NCBI RefSeq assembly: GCF_009795805.1
Contig: NZ_WTEY01000018.1
Span: 1 to 33,484, forward strand
Source of the DNA: Gilliamella sp. Pra-s52
Lineage (GTDB): Bacteria; Pseudomonadota; Gammaproteobacteria; Enterobacterales; Orbaceae
Length of the DNA: 33,484 bases
Reading direction: 5' to 3'
Shown one piece after another: positions 1 through 8,413 of the stretch (positions are counted from its first letter, which is position 1; the number at the start of each line of letters is the position of its first letter). The notes under the pieces are model-generated. The model searched no databases. It saw nothing but the letters and a program-made list of their open reading frames with translations, and had not been told where the DNA came from. The position numbers and the translations under genes were made by a program.

Positions 1-9
1 GGGTTGCGT

Positions 10-38
10 ATACTACGCCAACCTTTTTTATTCGTCAA
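10..38 (-). promoter_or_regulatory. rRNA operon P2 promoter (leftward)
   Basis: Read on the minus strand there is a -35 TTGACG (33-38), a 17-bp spacer and a -10 TAGTAT (10-15), followed by ACGCAACCC up to the window edge. It lies about 110 bp downstream of the P1 start, the usual P1-P2 spacing of enterobacterial rrn operons. Transcription leaves the window at base 1, so the 16S rRNA gene is expected just outside. The tandem arrangement is seen; the rRNA gene itself is inferred. Confidence 0.8.
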
Positions 39-120
39 GATCTTTTTTTAAAATTTTTGACCTTGTTCACTAACCTTATTCGCCGCCTGCTTTATGCTGA
101 CTGCGTGTCATTGGGTGCGC

Positions 121-172
121 ATTATAGGGATTTAAAAAAATCATGCAAGGGGTTATTGTGCAATTTATTTCT
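121..172 (-). promoter_or_regulatory. rRNA operon P1 promoter with AT-rich UP region (leftward)
   Basis: On the minus strand: -35 TTGCAT (143-148), a 16-bp spacer, -10 TATAAT (121-126) and the discriminator GCGCACCC, predicting a start at A112. The 16-bp spacer, the CTATAATGCGC-type core and the GC-rich discriminator are hallmarks of stringently controlled, ppGpp/iNTP-sensitive rrn P1 promoters. The AT-rich stretch at about 152-172 sits where the UP element that binds the RNA polymerase alpha subunit lies. E. coli rrnH likewise follows gmhB. Fis sites were not resolved. Confidence 0.85.
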
Positions 173-302
173 GCTTGCTTTCTTTTTGCTCAAAATGAAT
201 TAAAAACAGACCAAAGCTATACATTCCAACCAAAATTACTATTTTATTTTTATCGTTTGATTTGTTAGCTATATAACTTACACAACTTCTCTTAATTAAA
301 AA

Positions 303-839
303 TTAAGATTCTGCTTTTATTTTTTTTGGTAAATCAGCCAAACTATCAATAACCCAATCAGCTTTTTCTAATGCTTCTTCTGTTATGGTATCGCCCGTTT
401 TTACTAACACGGTTTTTTTAACGCCAGCTTTTTTACCCGATAATAAGTCAGACACTCTATCTCCAACCATATAGGAATTAGCAATATCAATTTTTAGTTC
501 TTTAGCTGCTGTTTGAATCATCCCCGGACTTGGTTTGCGGCATTCACAATTATCAATTAGCGGATCATGTGGACAATAATAGATGCCATCTAAATCAACA
601 CCACGATCTTGTAATGACCAATCCATCCATTCAGTCAATGTATGAAATTGTTCTTCAGTAAATATATTTCTGGCAATCCCCGATTGATTGGTTGTAATGA
701 CTAATAAAAATCCCATTTTCTTGAGCTCTTGCATCGCCTCAATAACACCATCAATAAAGTGGAATTTATCAATTGTATGTACATAATTATAATCTATATT
801 AATAGTACCATCTCGATCTAAAAAAATAGCGGGCTTCAT
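303..839 (-). CDS. gmhB: D-glycero-beta-D-manno-heptose-1,7-bisphosphate 7-phosphatase
   Basis: This cytoplasmic HAD-superfamily phosphatase removes the C7 phosphate from heptose 1,7-bisphosphate in ADP-heptose synthesis for the LPS inner core. It is 178 aa, close to the E. coli length. HAD motif I is DRDGT (residues 8-12, nucleophile Asp8), motif II is in TTNQSG (49-54) and motif IV is GDRVSD (126-131). The family zinc site is present as Cys89, His91, Cys98 and Cys100, followed by the RKPSPG loop. An AAGGA at 851-855 lies 11 nt before the ATG. The gene is divergent from metN, and the rrn P1 promoter lies downstream, as at E. coli rrnH. Sequence 173-302 between this stop and the rrn UP region shows nothing further except a 7-bp AT palindrome (291-307) over the stop codon. 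Confidence 0.97.
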   Translation of the reverse strand: MKPAIFLDRDGTINIDYNYVHTIDKFHFIDGVIEAMQELKKMGFLLVITTNQSGIARNIFTEEQFHTLTEWMDWSLQDRGVDLDGIYYCPHDPLIDNCECRKPSPGMIQTAAKELKIDIANSYMVGDRVSDLLSGKKAGVKKTVLVKTGDTITEEALEKADWVIDSLADLPKKIKAES

Positions 840-897
840 ATTTACTTTTTTCCTTTTAACTTTAGGTATTACTCTAATTCATATAGCATATTATTGA

Positions 898-926
898 TTG
901 ACTTAGATGTCTAGACGTCTTAATAT
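898..926 (+). promoter_or_regulatory. metNIQ promoter
   Basis: -35 TTGACT (898-903), spacer of exactly 17 bp (904-920) and -10 TAATAT (921-926), predicting a start near 933 and a leader of about 24 nt before the metN ATG at 957. The spacer is almost entirely the MetJ operator, so repressor and RNA polymerase should compete directly. Confidence 0.8.
905..920 (+). promoter_or_regulatory. MetJ operator (two tandem met boxes)
   Basis: AGATGTCT (905-912) followed directly by AGACGTCT (913-920). The second box equals the 8-bp MetJ consensus and the first differs by one base. MetJ with S-adenosylmethionine binds tandem 8-bp boxes cooperatively, and two is the minimum functional array. The flanking 8-mers do not match. 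The site implies that a metJ gene exists elsewhere in the genome. Confidence 0.9.
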
Positions 927-956
927 TCATCCATTCATCTTTTGTCTTTATATATT

Positions 957-1988
957 ATGATAAAATTACAACATATTTCGAAAATATTTGAACATAATAA
1001 AACCCCTATTCATGCATTAAAAGACATCACTATACATGTTCCACAAGGAAAGATTTATGGTGTTATTGGTAAATCAGGGGCAGGAAAGAGCACTCTTATC
1101 CGTTGTGTTAACTTACTTGAAAAACCAACTAGTGGTAAAATATTTTTTGATAATCAAGAAATCACTCACCTATCAAACAGAAAGCTAATTGAAGTACGTC
1201 GAAAGATTAGTATGATTTTTCAACATTTTAATCTACTTTCCTCACGTACTGTTTTTGATAATATCGCTTTTCCACTTGAGCTCAATAAAACCCCTAAAGC
1301 AAAAATCAAACAAAAGGTCAACGAGCTTATTGAGCTAGTTGGATTGACTGAAAAGGCAAATGTTTACCCGGCTAATTTATCAGGTGGGCAAAAACAGCGC
1401 GTTGCGATTGCAAGAGCTTTAGCTAGTGACCCCAAAGTGCTCTTATGCGACGAAGCAACTAGCGCACTCGATCCCGAAACAACCCGTTCTATTTTGAAAT
1501 TATTGAAAGATATTAATCAAAAATTAGGGCTTACTATTTTACTAATTACGCACGAAATGGACGTAGTAAAACAGATTTGCGATCAAGTCGCGGTTATCAG
1601 TAATGGCGAATTAGTGGAGCAATCATCGGTCGGCGAAATTTTTTCCCACGCTAAAACCGATATTGCAAGACAGTTTATACAATCAACTTTACACCTAAAT
1701 ATCCCTGACGATTATTTAGCAAGATTATCTCAAGACCCTAAAGAGGGCCTTAATCCTCTGGTTCGCTTAGAATTTACGGGCGTTTCGGTTGATTTACCTT
1801 TGTTATCACAAATTGCCAAAGAATTTAGTATCGAAAGTAACATTATTAGCGCGCAAATGGATTATGCTGGTGGTGTTAAATTTGGTTTAATGCTAGCCCA
1901 AATGGATGGTAATCCTAAAAGAATTTCGTCGGCAATCCAATTTTTGGAAAACAATAATACCAAAGTAGAGGTACTAGGTTATGTTTGA
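957..1988 (+). CDS. metN: D-/L-methionine ABC transporter, ATP-binding protein MetN
   Basis: ATPase of the MetNIQ methionine importer, acting as a dimer on the inner face of the membrane. From the ATG at 957 it is 343 aa, as in E. coli, and begins [11 protein letters not shown]. Walker [10 protein letters not shown] is at 38-46, the signature LSGGQ at 141-145, Walker B and catalytic Glu in LLCDEATS (162-169), and the switch His at 199. The C-terminal NIL domain (about 265-343) is the site through which cytoplasmic methionine inhibits transport in this family. A TTG in frame at 942 would add five residues but has no ribosome-binding site and lies only about 9 nt after the predicted transcript start, so 957 is preferred. 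The stop overlaps the metI start. Confidence 0.97.
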   Translation: MIKLQHISKIFEHNKTPIHALKDITIHVPQGKIYGVIGKSGAGKSTLIRCVNLLEKPTSGKIFFDNQEITHLSNRKLIEVRRKISMIFQHFNLLSSRTVFDNIAFPLELNKTPKAKIKQKVNELIELVGLTEKANVYPANLSGGQKQRVAIARALASDPKVLLCDEATSALDPETTRSILKLLKDINQKLGLTILLITHEMDVVKQICDQVAVISNGELVEQSSVGEIFSHAKTDIARQFIQSTLHLNIPDDYLARLSQDPKEGLNPLVRLEFTGVSVDLPLLSQIAKEFSIESNIISAQMDYAGGVKFGLMLAQMDGNPKRISSAIQFLENNNTKVEVLGYV

Positions 1989-2742
1989 TTTTATTCCCTC
2001 TTTTAAACCTTTCGAATCTTTATTTCGATACTTAGCTCAATATAATTTTTGGGGCGATTTTGTTGCATTTTGTTCATCATTTAATGGTTTTAATGAAGCT
2101 ATGTTATTTAAAATGGCTCAAGCAACAGATGAAACTATTTATATGGTCATTATGTCTGGATTTTGGGGCTCCGTTATCGGCTTACCAATAGGTATATTGC
2201 TTTATACAACAAGAAAAGGACAAATTCTAGATTGCTACGTAGCGAATAGTGCACTTTCATTTATTACGAATATATTCCGCTCAATACCGTTTATTATATT
2301 AATTGTCTGGATTATTCCTTTTACTACTTTCTTTATAGGAACCTTTATTGGCAAACAAGCAGCTATCGTACCATTAAGTATTGGAGTATCTCCATTAATT
2401 GCTCGCATGATTGAAAATGCTTTATTAGAAGTACCAAAAGGATTAATTGAAGCAGCTCGCTCCATGGGGGCAACACCGTTACAGATTATCTACAAAGTTT
2501 TATTACCCGAGTCATTACCTGTGATTATAAATAGTATGACAATTACTTTAATCACCTTAACAGGGTATATTGCCATGGCAGGCGCTGTCGGTGCAGGAGG
2601 CCTTGGCCAGCTCGCCATTCAATATGGCTATAATGGCTATAAGCCTGCTATAATGAATACAGTTTTAGTTATACTAATTATTATTGTCTTTATTATTCAA
2701 TTTATTGGCAATAGTATTGTTAAACGTACTACTCATCATTAA
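1981..2742 (+). CDS. metI: D-/L-methionine ABC transporter, permease MetI
   Basis: Integral membrane subunit of the methionine importer. The core matches MetI closely: the [11 protein letters not shown] segment, the EAA loop with [10 protein letters not shown] (about residues 155-164, the MetN contact) and the C-terminal [10 protein letters not shown] stretch. The first ATG at 1981 overlaps the metN stop by 8 nt, a normal coupling arrangement, and gives 253 aa against about 217 in E. coli. The extra 35-40 N-terminal residues are aromatic-rich. Met41 at 2101 would give 213 aa, closer to the family length, but has no better ribosome-binding site. The identity is secure and the start is not. Confidence 0.93.
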   Translation: MFDFIPSFKPFESLFRYLAQYNFWGDFVAFCSSFNGFNEAMLFKMAQATDETIYMVIMSGFWGSVIGLPIGILLYTTRKGQILDCYVANSALSFITNIFRSIPFIILIVWIIPFTTFFIGTFIGKQAAIVPLSIGVSPLIARMIENALLEVPKGLIEAARSMGATPLQIIYKVLLPESLPVIINSMTITLITLTGYIAMAGAVGAGGLGQLAIQYGYNGYKPAIMNTVLVILIIIVFIIQFIGNSIVKRTTHH

Positions 2743-2756
2743 TTTTGGAGAATCTT

Positions 2757-3659
2757 ATGTCAATCAAAAAGTTAGCACTTATCACCACATTAGTGAGTGC
2801 ATTTTTTTTAACGGGTTGTGACAATAATAAACAATCAGTTGCAACTGATAATAAACCAGCAGATAAAACTCAAGTTAACACACTTAAAGTTGGCGTTATT
2901 TCAGGGCCAGAACAAGAAGTAGCAGAAATTGCAAAACAACAAGCAAAAGATCTTTATAATTTAGATATTGAACTTGTTATTTTTAATGACTATGTTACAC
3001 CAAACCAAGCACTAAATGATGGTTTAATTGACGTAAACGCTTTTCAACATAAGCCTTATTTAGATGAACAAATAAAAGAACGTGGTTATAAATTAGATAT
3101 TGTAGGTAACTCATTTGTTTACCCTATTGCTAGCTATTCTAAAAAACTTAAACCTATTGACCAAACAGAAGAAACCGGTGAAGGTGTAAAAATAACCTCA
3201 CCGCGTGGTGAAACATTTTTTATTGCAGCTAATTCAACGATTGCTATTCCTAATGATCCTACAAATTTAGGTCGTGCATTATTGCTATTACAACATGAAG
3301 GAATGATTACGGTTGATAACGCAAAAGGTTTATTACCAACAGTTCTTGATATTACCAGCAATCCTTATAACTACAAAATTGTTGAACTTGAAGCACCAAT
3401 GTTGCCACGTTCACTAGATGATGCTCAAGTTGATCTAGCAATCATCAACAATGCATTTGCAGGACAAGTCAATTTAACACCAAGTAAAGATGGAATTTTT
3501 GTTGAAGACAAAGACTCGCCATATGTCAACATCATCGTTGCTCGTGAAAATAACAAAGATGATGAAAATGTCAAAAACTTTGTTAAATCTTACCAAACTG
3601 AGGCTGTAGCTGAAAAAGCAAATCAAATCTTTAATGGTGGTGCGATTCGCGGTTGGTAA
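2757..3659 (+). CDS. metQ: Methionine-binding lipoprotein MetQ
   Basis: Substrate-binding lipoprotein that hands methionine to MetNI. GGAG (2747-2750) sits 6 nt before the ATG at 2757, so the upstream in-frame TTG at 2745 is part of the ribosome-binding site and is not the start. The product is 300 aa. The signal peptide ends in the lipobox LTGC with acylated Cys21, and Asp22 follows; in E. coli Asp at +2 favours retention in the inner membrane. Family blocks include VPNDPTNLGR-like IPNDPTNLGR, LLPTVLD and the C-terminal FNGGA.RGW. It is about 30 residues longer than E. coli MetQ, partly from a polar insert before IPNDPTNLG (roughly residues 138-160). It is the last gene of metNIQ and is followed by a hairpin. 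Confidence 0.96.
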   Translation: MSIKKLALITTLVSAFFLTGCDNNKQSVATDNKPADKTQVNTLKVGVISGPEQEVAEIAKQQAKDLYNLDIELVIFNDYVTPNQALNDGLIDVNAFQHKPYLDEQIKERGYKLDIVGNSFVYPIASYSKKLKPIDQTEETGEGVKITSPRGETFFIAANSTIAIPNDPTNLGRALLLLQHEGMITVDNAKGLLPTVLDITSNPYNYKIVELEAPMLPRSLDDAQVDLAIINNAFAGQVNLTPSKDGIFVEDKDSPYVNIIVARENNKDDENVKNFVKSYQTEAVAEKANQIFNGGAIRGW

Positions 3660-3685
3660 TAATAAGTAACAAAGATTTATTTACC

Positions 3686-3717
3686 TTAATATCGTCGGCT
3701 TAGGTTGACGATATTAA
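3686..3717 (+). terminator. Hairpin after metQ
   Basis: TTAATATCGTC (3686-3696) and GACGATATTAA (3707-3717) form a perfect 11-bp stem with a 10-nt loop, 26 bp after the metQ stop. The following CTTTGCTAT is only weakly U-rich, so termination may be leaky. It marks the probable end of metNIQ, ahead of trmO. Confidence 0.65.
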
Positions 3718-3773
3718 CTTTGCTATCATATAGAAATAACAAGCTATAGAATAAATTCAAACAAATATGGATT

Positions 3774-4493
3774 ATGACATATCAAATTAACCCCATCGGC
3801 ATTATCCGCTCCCCCTATAGTGAAAAATTTGCTGTTCCAAGACAACCCAACTTAGTCAGTGCTGGGAAAGGGGAACTTCATTTGTTAGCACCTTATAACG
3901 ATCCCATTAGTGTTAAAGGATTAGAACAATTTTCTCACTTATGGTTATTATTTTTATTTCACCATATCGATCCAGAAAAATGGAGACTAACCGTTCGTCC
4001 ACCGCGTTTAGGTGGTAACAAAACAATGGGCGTATTTGCTAGCCGATCACCATTTAGACCTAATCATATTGGTCTTTCAGCTGTTGAATTAAAAGATATC
4101 GTCATTGAAAACAAACAGATCATATTGAAATTAGGCAGCCTTGACTTAGTCGACGGCACACCAATTATTGATATTAAACCTTACCTACCTTATTGTGACA
4201 GCCATCCTGATGCCTTTGCAGGATATGCACAATCTATTCCCGATGAAAAATTAACCGTTGAATTTTCACAAAAAGCACAATTAATATTAGATTTACAAAA
4301 ACAGAACTATCCTCAACTTACCGACCTAATTACCCAAGTGATATCTCAAGATCCAAGGCCTGCGTACAAACAAAACAATAGTCGCGAACAAACCTATGGA
4401 ATCACACTGTACCATTTTAATATAAAATGGAAAATCACCAATAATCACGCCATTATTGAACATATTTATGAGGAAGATATAAACGGTAAGTAA
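3774..4493 (+). CDS. trmO: tRNA (adenine(37)-N6)-methyltransferase TrmO
   Basis: SAM-dependent enzyme of the TsaA/YaeB family that N6-methylates t6A37 in threonine tRNAs to give m6t6A, tuning decoding. It is 239 aa (E. coli 235). The N-terminal beta-barrel domain shows IGIIRSPY (8-15), AVPRQP, FSHLW and RPPRLGG followed by GVFASRSPFRPN, which line the SAM and tRNA site. The C-terminal domain carries DPRPAY. In E. coli trmO-rcsF-metQIN are neighbours; here trmO follows metQ directly and rcsF is absent. A strong terminator follows. Confidence 0.96.
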   Translation: MTYQINPIGIIRSPYSEKFAVPRQPNLVSAGKGELHLLAPYNDPISVKGLEQFSHLWLLFLFHHIDPEKWRLTVRPPRLGGNKTMGVFASRSPFRPNHIGLSAVELKDIVIENKQIILKLGSLDLVDGTPIIDIKPYLPYCDSHPDAFAGYAQSIPDEKLTVEFSQKAQLILDLQKQNYPQLTDLITQVISQDPRPAYKQNNSREQTYGITLYHFNIKWKITNNHAIIEHIYEEDINGK

Positions 4494-4588
4494 AATTTTT
4501 AATTAGAGTAATGAATTGATTTATAAATATAATTCAAAACACACACAAAACGGTTAAAAAGGCTTGTTCATTACTACCCTTCACTTTC

Positions 4589-4624
4589 CCACTAAAATTA
4601 TATGTATAATTTTAGTGGTTTTTT
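4589..4624 (+). terminator. Rho-independent terminator of trmO
   Basis: CCACTAAAATTATA (4589-4602) pairs perfectly with TATAATTTTAGTGG (4605-4618); the innermost pairs open to make the loop. Six T residues follow (4619-4624). No T tract lies on the minus-strand side, so it serves trmO and not hslO. Confidence 0.88.
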
Positions 4625-4640
4625 AGTGAAACATTAAAGA

Positions 4641-5504
4641 TCAATGATAATTAACCTTATGCCTATTTCTTATTTCAGCAATATCGATAGAATCAAACAA
4701 ATAATGCTTTCCGCAATAATCACAATGAATATCAATATTACCGCCATCTTCTTTCAGGATTTCATCAATTTCGTTAGTGGGTAATGTCATTAAACTATCT
4801 TCACAACGTTGACGTGAACAACCACACTTAAAAGTAATATAATGTGTTTCAAAAAGGCGCACTTCTTCTTGATTATATAAACGATATAAAATCTCATCGG
4901 TAGAAAGCTGTAGTAACTCGTCACCCGTAATTGTTTCAGTTAATGCGCTTAGATGCTCAAATGATTCAGCCGTATCATCATTAGCTGGCAAAATTTGCAA
5001 TAAAATCCCTGCGGCCATTGGCTTATTATTGTGAACACCAGTTTTCACAAATAAACGGGTAGGAAGCTGCTCTGATTGCATAAAATAGTTTTCGATGCAA
5101 CCAATAAGCGTATCTTTTTCTAACCCAACGATACCTTGATAGCGCTCGCCATTTTTAGGTGTAATAGTAATAACAATATAGCCATTACCCACCATATCTT
5201 TGAGTGTTGCATCGTCAGCAATTTCACCATTAACTCGAGCAACTCCTCGTAGCTGTTGTTGATCATTACCGTTAACAACAGCTAACGATAACGCCCCATC
5301 ACCTTGCAACTGAACCGCAATATCACCCTCAAATTTTAGTGTTGCAGTTAATAAACTGGTTACAACCAATAATTCACCAAGTAAATTTTGTACAGCAACA
5401 GGGTAAGTATGATTATCTAACACCGCTTGGTATGTTTGTTCAAGACGGGTAATTTCACCACGAATAGGATGATTATCAAATAAAAATCGATTTAAAGTAT
5501 CCAT
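4641..5504 (-). CDS. hslO: Hsp33 redox-regulated chaperone HslO
   Basis: Cytoplasmic holdase activated by oxidative stress: the zinc-bound cysteines oxidise, the linker unfolds and the protein binds unfolding clients. From the start at 5504 it is 287 aa. The zinc cluster is intact as CGC (Cys227, Cys229) and CDYC (Cys261, Cys264). The N-terminal domain has conserved SLLTATLKF and the [12 protein letters not shown] block. The chosen ATG lies one base after the hslR stop, with AAGGTG about 12 nt upstream, consistent with translational coupling. An ATG at 5534 inside hslR would add 10 residues but has no ribosome-binding site. The gene pair hslR-hslO matches E. coli. Confidence 0.95.
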   Translation of the reverse strand: MDTLNRFLFDNHPIRGEITRLEQTYQAVLDNHTYPVAVQNLLGELLVVTSLLTATLKFEGDIAVQLQGDGALSLAVVNGNDQQQLRGVARVNGEIADDATLKDMVGNGYIVITITPKNGERYQGIVGLEKDTLIGCIENYFMQSEQLPTRLFVKTGVHNNKPMAAGILLQILPANDDTAESFEHLSALTETITGDELLQLSTDEILYRLYNQEEVRLFETHYITFKCGCSRQRCEDSLMTLPTNEIDEILKEDGGNIDIHCDYCGKHYLFDSIDIAEIRNRHKVNYH

Positions 5505-5505
5505 A

Positions 5506-5904
5506 TTAACTGTTGTCACCTTGTTGCCTATCATATTTAAATTTAATCAAATCACGCCGCTCCTTTTTATCTGGTCTTCTATCTGGATGAGGCATTGTCA
5601 ATGCATTAAGTTTACGTGCTTGTGCTATTGCTTCACGTTTAGCAATACTATCTGAAGTTTCTTGATAAAGTTGCTGAGCTTCTGTGGCAGTTCTTCGTTG
5701 TTCACTGATGGCTAAAATTTGAATTGTTTTTTGATCCGAACCTTGACGAAGCGTTACAGTCGCACCAACTTCAACAATTTTACTTGGTTTAGTACGTTGA
5801 CCGTTATAATGCACTTTACCGCCTTCAATCATTTCTCGGGCTAATGCTCGTGACTTATAAAACCTTGCGGCCCAAAGCCATTTATCTAATCGAACAAGAA
5901 CCAT
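5506..5904 (-). CDS. hslR: Ribosome-associated heat shock protein Hsp15
   Basis: Small RNA-binding protein that recognises stalled 50S subunits carrying peptidyl-tRNA and helps free them. It has an S4 domain: [16 protein letters not shown] near the N-terminus, then [13 protein letters not shown]. The basic C-terminal tail contains the highly conserved [20 protein letters not shown]. The ATG at 5904 is preferred because GAGG lies 5 nt upstream and the product (132 aa) then matches the E. coli length. A longer frame from 5967 would add 21 cysteine-rich residues without family support. It is translated just ahead of hslO with a 1-nt gap. Confidence 0.95.
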   Translation of the reverse strand: MVLVRLDKWLWAARFYKSRALAREMIEGGKVHYNGQRTKPSKIVEVGATVTLRQGSDQKTIQILAISEQRRTATEAQQLYQETSDSIAKREAIAQARKLNALTMPHPDRRPDKKERRDLIKFKYDRQQGDNS

Positions 5905-6001
5905 TACATCCTCACACCACTTATTATCAAGCCTTTCACACTCAAAGACACATAATACCTTAAACATCTTAACCAGTTATATAAGAATACTTTTGTAAAA
6001 A

Positions 6002-7633
6002 TCAATGTTCATGCTTAATAATATAATTATTGCCATCAGTAGAAAATACACCTGAAAAACTAAATGGCTGTAATTTGCCTTGTAAATTAACCGAATAATT
6101 CATAGCGGTTGGAGGCTGTTTTAGTAATTTCCAGTCTTCTAACAGTGAACTGGTTACACCATAAGCATTTAATTGCAAAGATAATGGTTCATTTTGTGAT
6201 AAATCAACTTTTGTATTTGACTCGATCATCCCTCCACTCGTTAATGTACTAAACGTTAACAAAGCACGATTTTCAGCATCAAATTTTAAAACCATATCAG
6301 GATAACTAATATCAACTCGATTAAACGATCCTTTTTCAGATTTAAAAGAAGTCGATCCTGAAAAGAGACCTAATTTGTGATCTTTCGCTAAAACGACATC
6401 CGTACCCGAAACCTGAAAGTTATATAACGTGAAAGGAAAATCGCTATATTTTCTAATTATCAAACTTTGTAAAACGGTAAGTTTATCTATCTTGATACTT
6501 TTAAAAATACTCGGTAATGCCAACAGTTCCAGCTTTTCAGGAAGCTGATAATTAATATTTGATAATGTTAATTGCTCTAGATGTAAAGTGTTATCTTTCC
6601 ACTTCCCAATAAAATTTATACCGCCTTTATTCCATTTTGCTAGTGCTTTTTTGATCTCCACTTCTTCATCATTAGATGATAATTGAATTAATACCGACGC
6701 AAACTTCTCATCATCCCAAACAACATGATCAGCATTAAAAACAAAAGCACTTTGATCAAAATGCCACTGCTCATCATAACTCAGATTAGTTGCTTCAACA
6801 TTACCTTTTTCAATTAAAAAATTAGGCACCTGAATGCTACTTTCAAATATTGATAATTGCTTGATCGTCAAATTTGGCAGAATATGAGAATACCTATTCC
6901 AAAAATCATCATCAGTTGATTGCAAATTAATATTATATAGCTGTAGCTGATCGACATTTAAATGCTTATCAGCAAGTATTTTTAATTTACCAACAAAAAA
7001 ACCATTATCAATATTAGCACCTAAATTAGTCACTGTCGTAATACCATCACAATGGAATCCTTGAATAAGCAATGATTTAATTGGAATTTGATTGACCGAT
7101 ACAGCTTGCGAGGTAAAATCAAATTGATATTTATCTTCCCCTGATAACGAACCCGTTGATAACGAAAATGGTTTAACACCACCATTTAGCTGTGTAAATG
7201 AAATCCTATCTTGCCCGCTATTAACTGAAATATTAACGGTTGAATCAACTAATTTTAGTGTATTTGTTGAAAAGCTATAATGGCTAAATTGACCATCTTT
7301 ATCGACATGATTAATGGTACCATTAATGACAATAACATAATTAAAATGGTTTAATTGCCAGAGACGATTTTTATCCAATCCTATGACTAATGTTGGTACA
7401 TGAACAACCTCTTGTCTATCATTTCTTACAATAACATTATCAAAAACTAATTCATAGAAATTTGAAAAAGAGTGACGAACACTACCGATTGAAATTGTAT
7501 AAGAACTCAATTTGGATAATTGTTGACTAACTATTTTAGCTCCGAAGGAAGTTTGTATGGCAAAATAAGACAATAAAACCAAAAACCAAATAATGGTTAA
7601 GAAGATGATTATATAAAATCGTAATCGTCGCAT
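6002..7633 (-). CDS. yicH: AsmA-family inner-membrane protein, YicH-like
   Basis: 543-aa protein with one N-terminal membrane segment (about residues 7-27) and a long periplasmic beta-rich region. It resembles E. coli YicH (569 aa) across its length; shared landmarks are NGGVKPFS, LGANIDNG, the DHKLGLFSGS stretch and FNRVDISYPD. AsmA-like proteins (AsmA, TamB, YhdP, YdbH, YicH) are bridge-like proteins tied to phospholipid movement between inner and outer membranes; YicH's own role is poorly defined. No ribosome-binding site is obvious, and a 13-bp inverted repeat lies just upstream. It precedes hslR-hslO on the same strand by about 97 bp, a neighbourhood unlike E. coli. Confidence 0.85.
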   Translation of the reverse strand: MRRLRFYIIIFLTIIWFLVLLSYFAIQTSFGAKIVSQQLSKLSSYTISIGSVRHSFSNFYELVFDNVIVRNDRQEVVHVPTLVIGLDKNRLWQLNHFNYVIVINGTINHVDKDGQFSHYSFSTNTLKLVDSTVNISVNSGQDRISFTQLNGGVKPFSLSTGSLSGEDKYQFDFTSQAVSVNQIPIKSLLIQGFHCDGITTVTNLGANIDNGFFVGKLKILADKHLNVDQLQLYNINLQSTDDDFWNRYSHILPNLTIKQLSIFESSIQVPNFLIEKGNVEATNLSYDEQWHFDQSAFVFNADHVVWDDEKFASVLIQLSSNDEEVEIKKALAKWNKGGINFIGKWKDNTLHLEQLTLSNINYQLPEKLELLALPSIFKSIKIDKLTVLQSLIIRKYSDFPFTLYNFQVSGTDVVLAKDHKLGLFSGSTSFKSEKGSFNRVDISYPDMVLKFDAENRALLTFSTLTSGGMIESNTKVDLSQNEPLSLQLNAYGVTSSLLEDWKLLKQPPTAMNYSVNLQGKLQPFSFSGVFSTDGNNYIIKHEH

Positions 7634-7638
7634 AAATA

Positions 7639-7675
7639 AATGTAATTATTATAATAAACAGCTAATAATTACATT
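7639..7675. repeat. 13-bp perfect inverted repeat between yicH and greA
   Basis: AATGTAATTATTA (7639-7651) and TAATAATTACATT (7663-7675) are exact reverse complements separated by 11 nt. They sit 6 bp outside the yicH start codon, in the divergent yicH/greA space. It could be an operator for a dimeric repressor or a 5' UTR hairpin of yicH; no known motif was matched. Confidence 0.6.
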
Positions 7676-7878
7676 ACGATAACCGATTTTAATCAAAATA
7701 GCATCTCATTTTAGGTATAAATGATTTGTTATTCAGCAAGTTTTGCAGTTAATATATAAGAATTCGCTATGAAATTTTTAAATAATCAATAAAACAATTC
7801 ACTTTCCCTTTTTCTTTTAATTAAACTAAGGGATAGTTATTTTTATTTATTAAATAAGTAAAAACTGGAGATACCTCG

Positions 7879-8355
7879 ATGAAACAAATCCCAATGACAG
7901 TAAAGGGAGCTGAACTATTACGTGCTGAACTAGAAGAGCTAAAAAATGTCAAAAGGCCACAAATCACAGCTGCCATTGCTGAAGCTAGAGCGCACGGCGA
8001 TTTAAAAGAAAACGCTGAATATCACGCAGCCAGAGAGCAACAAGGTTTTTGTGAAGGTCGAATTCAAGAAATTGAAGGCAAATTATCACAAGCACAAATT
8101 ATAGACATAACCAAAGTAAAAAACACTGGACGTATTATTTTTGGTGCTACGGTAACTGTCGTTAATATCGAAACTGACGAAGAAACAACCTATCGCATCG
8201 TTGGTGATGACGAAGCAGACTATAGACAAAACCTGATATCGGTCAACTCACCTATTGCTCGTGGGCTAATCGGCAAAGAAGATGGCGATACAGTACAAAT
8301 CAAAACACCAGGTGGTGATGTCGAGTTTGATATTATTAAAGTTGAATATATCTAG
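7879..8355 (+). CDS. greA: Transcription elongation factor GreA
   Basis: Binds the RNA polymerase secondary channel and stimulates cleavage of backtracked transcripts. It is 158 aa, the full family length. The N-terminal coiled coil (1-75) carries the acidic tip residues Asp41 and Glu44 in [10 protein letters not shown], the pair that coordinates catalytic Mg2+. The C-terminal FKBP-like domain ends in the [14 protein letters not shown] block. GGAG (7867-7870) lies 8 nt before the ATG. A long leader with an inverted repeat (TCCCTT/AAGGGA) lies upstream, and a strong terminator follows. Confidence 0.98.
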   Translation: MKQIPMTVKGAELLRAELEELKNVKRPQITAAIAEARAHGDLKENAEYHAAREQQGFCEGRIQEIEGKLSQAQIIDITKVKNTGRIIFGATVTVVNIETDEETTYRIVGDDEADYRQNLISVNSPIARGLIGKEDGDTVQIKTPGGDVEFDIIKVEYI

Positions 8356-8384
8356 TAAAGAACAACTTTAACAACAGATAAACC

Positions 8385-8411
8385 AACAGGGCAAATAGCC
8401 CTGTTATTTTT
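8385..8411 (+). terminator. Rho-independent terminator of greA
   Basis: AACAGGGC (8385-8392), loop aaata, GCCCTGTT (8398-8405), then ATTTTTATTT. It lies in the 58-bp gap between the convergent greA and yhbY stop codons. The minus-strand side lacks a good T tract. Confidence 0.9.
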
Positions 8412-8413
8412 AT

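Noticed and set aside
5905-5967. 21-residue N-terminal extension of HslR
   Set aside because: No family support, and the ATG at 5904 has GAGG at 5 nt.
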